Shown: positions 5,699 to 6,703 of the stretch, one piece after another
Position numbering within the stretch: position 1 is the stretch's first letter
Layout of the letters: each line of letters begins with the position of its first letter
NCBI GenBank assembly: GCA_903910215.1
Contig: CAIVYV010000100.1
Span: forward strand, 1-6,703
Direction of reading: 5' to 3'
From: an uncultured Pseudomonadota bacterium
GTDB lineage: Bacteria > Pseudomonadota > Gammaproteobacteria > Steroidobacterales > Steroidobacteraceae
Length of the DNA: 6,703 nucleotides
Notes under the pieces: model-generated
What the model was told of the DNA's origin: nothing
Seen by the model: only the letters and a program-made list of their open reading frames with translations
Database searches by the model: none
Translations under genes and position numbers: made by a program

Positions 5699-6489
5699 AC
5701 TCGTTCGGGAGACCGAGTTCTTCCGACGTCGAAGCTGACCATGGCGATGCCCGGCGGCAACTCGCCTTCGCGACGGGGACGTGGCTGCGATGCGCTCGGA
5801 TGTTCGTCTACTTCGATCAAGTGAAATCTCGGCAGCTTGACGATGCCAAGCGGCACGCGTGCGTCGTCGCCGAGCGCAAACTCGTCGTTGATGATGCGCA
5901 CGTTGACCGGCGCCGGCGGCAGCGTCGTAGTCAAAAGTCGTGTTCGATAAAAGCCGAGCATAGCTTCGATGTTGGGGCCACCTAGGATCGCAATGAAAGG
6001 CTCATCGACTCGTTGCTCTGCCGGACGAAGGTCGAGCAAGGCTTTGTGGGTCGGCAGGGACGTGAAGTAGATCAGCTCGCCCGCCGGACCGATTACCTGC
6101 ATGGCATGCAGGTCCGGATCGAAGGGCAGCGGCCTCGGTGGAATGACAACCCTGAACGGACTGCCTGCGAAATCCTTGGCGAGCTCGTACGGGTTTTGGC
6201 AAAGCACTTCCATCGCATTCCAGCCATGCCCGAGTAGCGGCATCCCGGGGAACGGTGCTTGCTCGACGAAACGTACGAAACAACCGGGCCCGGTCGATGC
6301 TGGAACGTGAAGTTCAACGTAATGACGACCGGTCATATTCGGTGTGCGCCATTGCTCGGCCTTCACGGGCGTGATGATGCCCTGATCGCAAACGACATAT
6401 CCTAGATGCGCGACATAGTGACTCGCTGCAGTGGCAGGATCGGTTGCCGTGATCGTGAAGCCCGCAAGGCGGTTCAGGCTGGCACTCAC
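5644..6489 (-). CDS. Two-domain VOC (glyoxalase/dioxygenase-fold) protein
   Basis: A cytoplasmic protein of 281 residues with two tandem vicinal-oxygen-chelate modules. The first covers about residues 8-145, starting AGFTITATDPATAASHYVAH, with RHYVELHVP (55-63), GWNAMEVLCQNPYELAKDF (89-107) and HAMQVIGPAGELIYFT (128-143). The second covers about 163-278, starting EPFIAILGGPNIEAMLGFYR and ending VLGAAGEWLELP. Repeated 'helix after strand, then GPAGE/GAAGEW near the end' is the VOC pattern. Such proteins include extradiol dioxygenases, glyoxalases and epimerases that use a divalent metal; H61, H128 and E138 might be ligands, but this is not certain and the substrate is unknown. The start is GTG 6489, in a 4-nt GTGA overlap with the stop of the upstream gene, so the two are likely coupled. 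No strong ribosome-binding site was seen. The 3' end overlaps the 5309 gene by 55 bp, tail to tail. Confidence 0.8.
   Translation of the reverse strand: MSASLNRLAGFTITATDPATAASHYVAHLGYVVCDQGIITPVKAEQWRTPNMTGRHYVELHVPASTGPGCFVRFVEQAPFPGMPLLGHGWNAMEVLCQNPYELAKDFAGSPFRVVIPPRPLPFDPDLHAMQVIGPAGELIYFTSLPTHKALLDLRPAEQRVDEPFIAILGGPNIEAMLGFYRTRLLTTTLPPAPVNVRIINDEFALGDDARVPLGIVKLPRFHLIEVDEHPSASQPRPRREGELPPGIAMVSFDVGRTRSPERVQVVLGAAGEWLELPAPN
5697..5720 (+). terminator. Possible terminator hairpin after the 5309 gene
   Basis: GAACTCG (5697-5703) pairs perfectly with CGAGTTC (5714-5720). After one mismatch, two more pairs close a GGGA loop (5707-5710), a GNRA-type tetraloop. The stem begins at the stop codon of the 5309 gene. 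The following sequence starts TTCC, so the T-run is poor. It lies inside the oppositely oriented VOC gene, so coding constraint or chance could also explain it. Confidence 0.3.
6084..6117. repeat. Nested inverted repeats within the VOC gene
   Basis: ACCTGCATG (6095-6103) and CATGCAGGT (6105-6113) form a 9-bp perfect inverted repeat around a single centre base. CCGGACC (6084-6090) is also the reverse complement of GGTCCGG (6111-6117), so two competing pairings share the right-hand side. The bases encode about DPDLHAMQVIGPAG of the VOC protein, so part of the pattern is constrained by coding. No function is evident. Confidence 0.45.
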
Positions 6490-6703
6490 TTTCGAGCGCC
6501 AAAGAAAAACCAGCGGATGCCGGTGGTCAATCTACCCGTCTTGTCGGAGTTGACCGCATGCGCTTGCGAGATGGCCTCTAACCAGCGCGTCTCGCCCAAT
6601 GCGTTCCACGATGGCACTACCGCCTGCAGGTAATCGCTGGGTGCGAAACCAGCAGCGGTTACCAGAGTTGGCAGTTTCGAGGCGCGAAAGGCTTGGTAGA
6701 ACG
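6486..6703 (-). CDS. Unidentified protein, C-terminal 72 residues
   Basis: Partial gene entering from the right edge; the reading frame is open to the window end and stops at TGA 6488-6486. I translated it by hand. The fragment begins FYQAFRASKLPTLVTAAGFA and ends TTGIRWFFFGARK, with PSDYLQAVVPSWNALGETRW and LEAISQAHAVNSDKTGR between. A closing strand of the type WFFFGARK after an 'AGF' element occurs at the ends of some class I SAM-dependent methyltransferases, but without the SAM-binding motifs this is only a weak suggestion. The GTGA overlap with the VOC gene indicates a shared transcript and possibly a shared pathway. No ribosome-binding site or start codon is visible, as the 5' part is missing. 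The residues look like genuine protein with normal composition, so it is unlikely to be a spurious frame. Confidence 0.65.
   Translation of the reverse strand, partial: FYQAFRASKLPTLVTAAGFAPSDYLQAVVPSWNALGETRWLEAISQAHAVNSDKTGRLTTGIRWFFFGARK

Overview
The window carries one end of the photosynthesis gene cluster of a purple (bacteriochlorophyll-making) bacterium, almost certainly a proteobacterium. The evidence is the order ppsR (3' end), bchG, a PucC-family bch2-type gene and bchP, each recognisable from its protein sequence. Base composition is moderately GC-rich (about 60 percent by eye) and codon use looks even across the window. Nothing here fixes the class; a gamma- or betaproteobacterial aerobic phototroph is a guess.

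Positions 1-231 are the C-terminus of the redox-responsive repressor PpsR/CrtJ. The 31-bp gap to bchG holds the most informative non-coding signal: a full TGT-N12-ACA PpsR site that overlaps the ppsR stop codon, then exactly 8 bp, then a near-perfect second site. A TTGACA/TATGTT promoter is embedded in the two sites. Positions 263-3986 form a tight four-gene + strand operon: bchG (attaches the isoprenoid alcohol to bacteriochlorophyllide), a PucC-like membrane carrier, bchP (reduces the geranylgeranyl tail to phytyl) and an unrecognised 94-residue membrane protein. Together they cover the last, tail-handling steps of bacteriochlorophyll synthesis plus delivery or assembly, under likely PpsR control.

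From 3966 onward the content no longer looks photosynthetic. A convergent MFS transporter on the - strand (3966-5210) overlaps the operon's last gene by 21 bp. A 98-bp divergent gap separates it from a small + strand protein of probable alpha/beta-barrel type (5309-5698). That gene runs tail to tail, with a 55-bp overlap, into a - strand two-domain VOC-fold protein (5644-6489), which is coupled by a GTGA overlap to an unidentified upstream gene cut by the window edge (6486-6703). The cluster boundary therefore appears to lie near 3986.

No RNA genes, CRISPR arrays, insertion sequences or attachment sites were seen. No clearly new multi-gene system is visible. The best candidates for undescribed biology are the small membrane protein ending the bchG-bchP operon and the layered control region at the ppsR/bchG junction.
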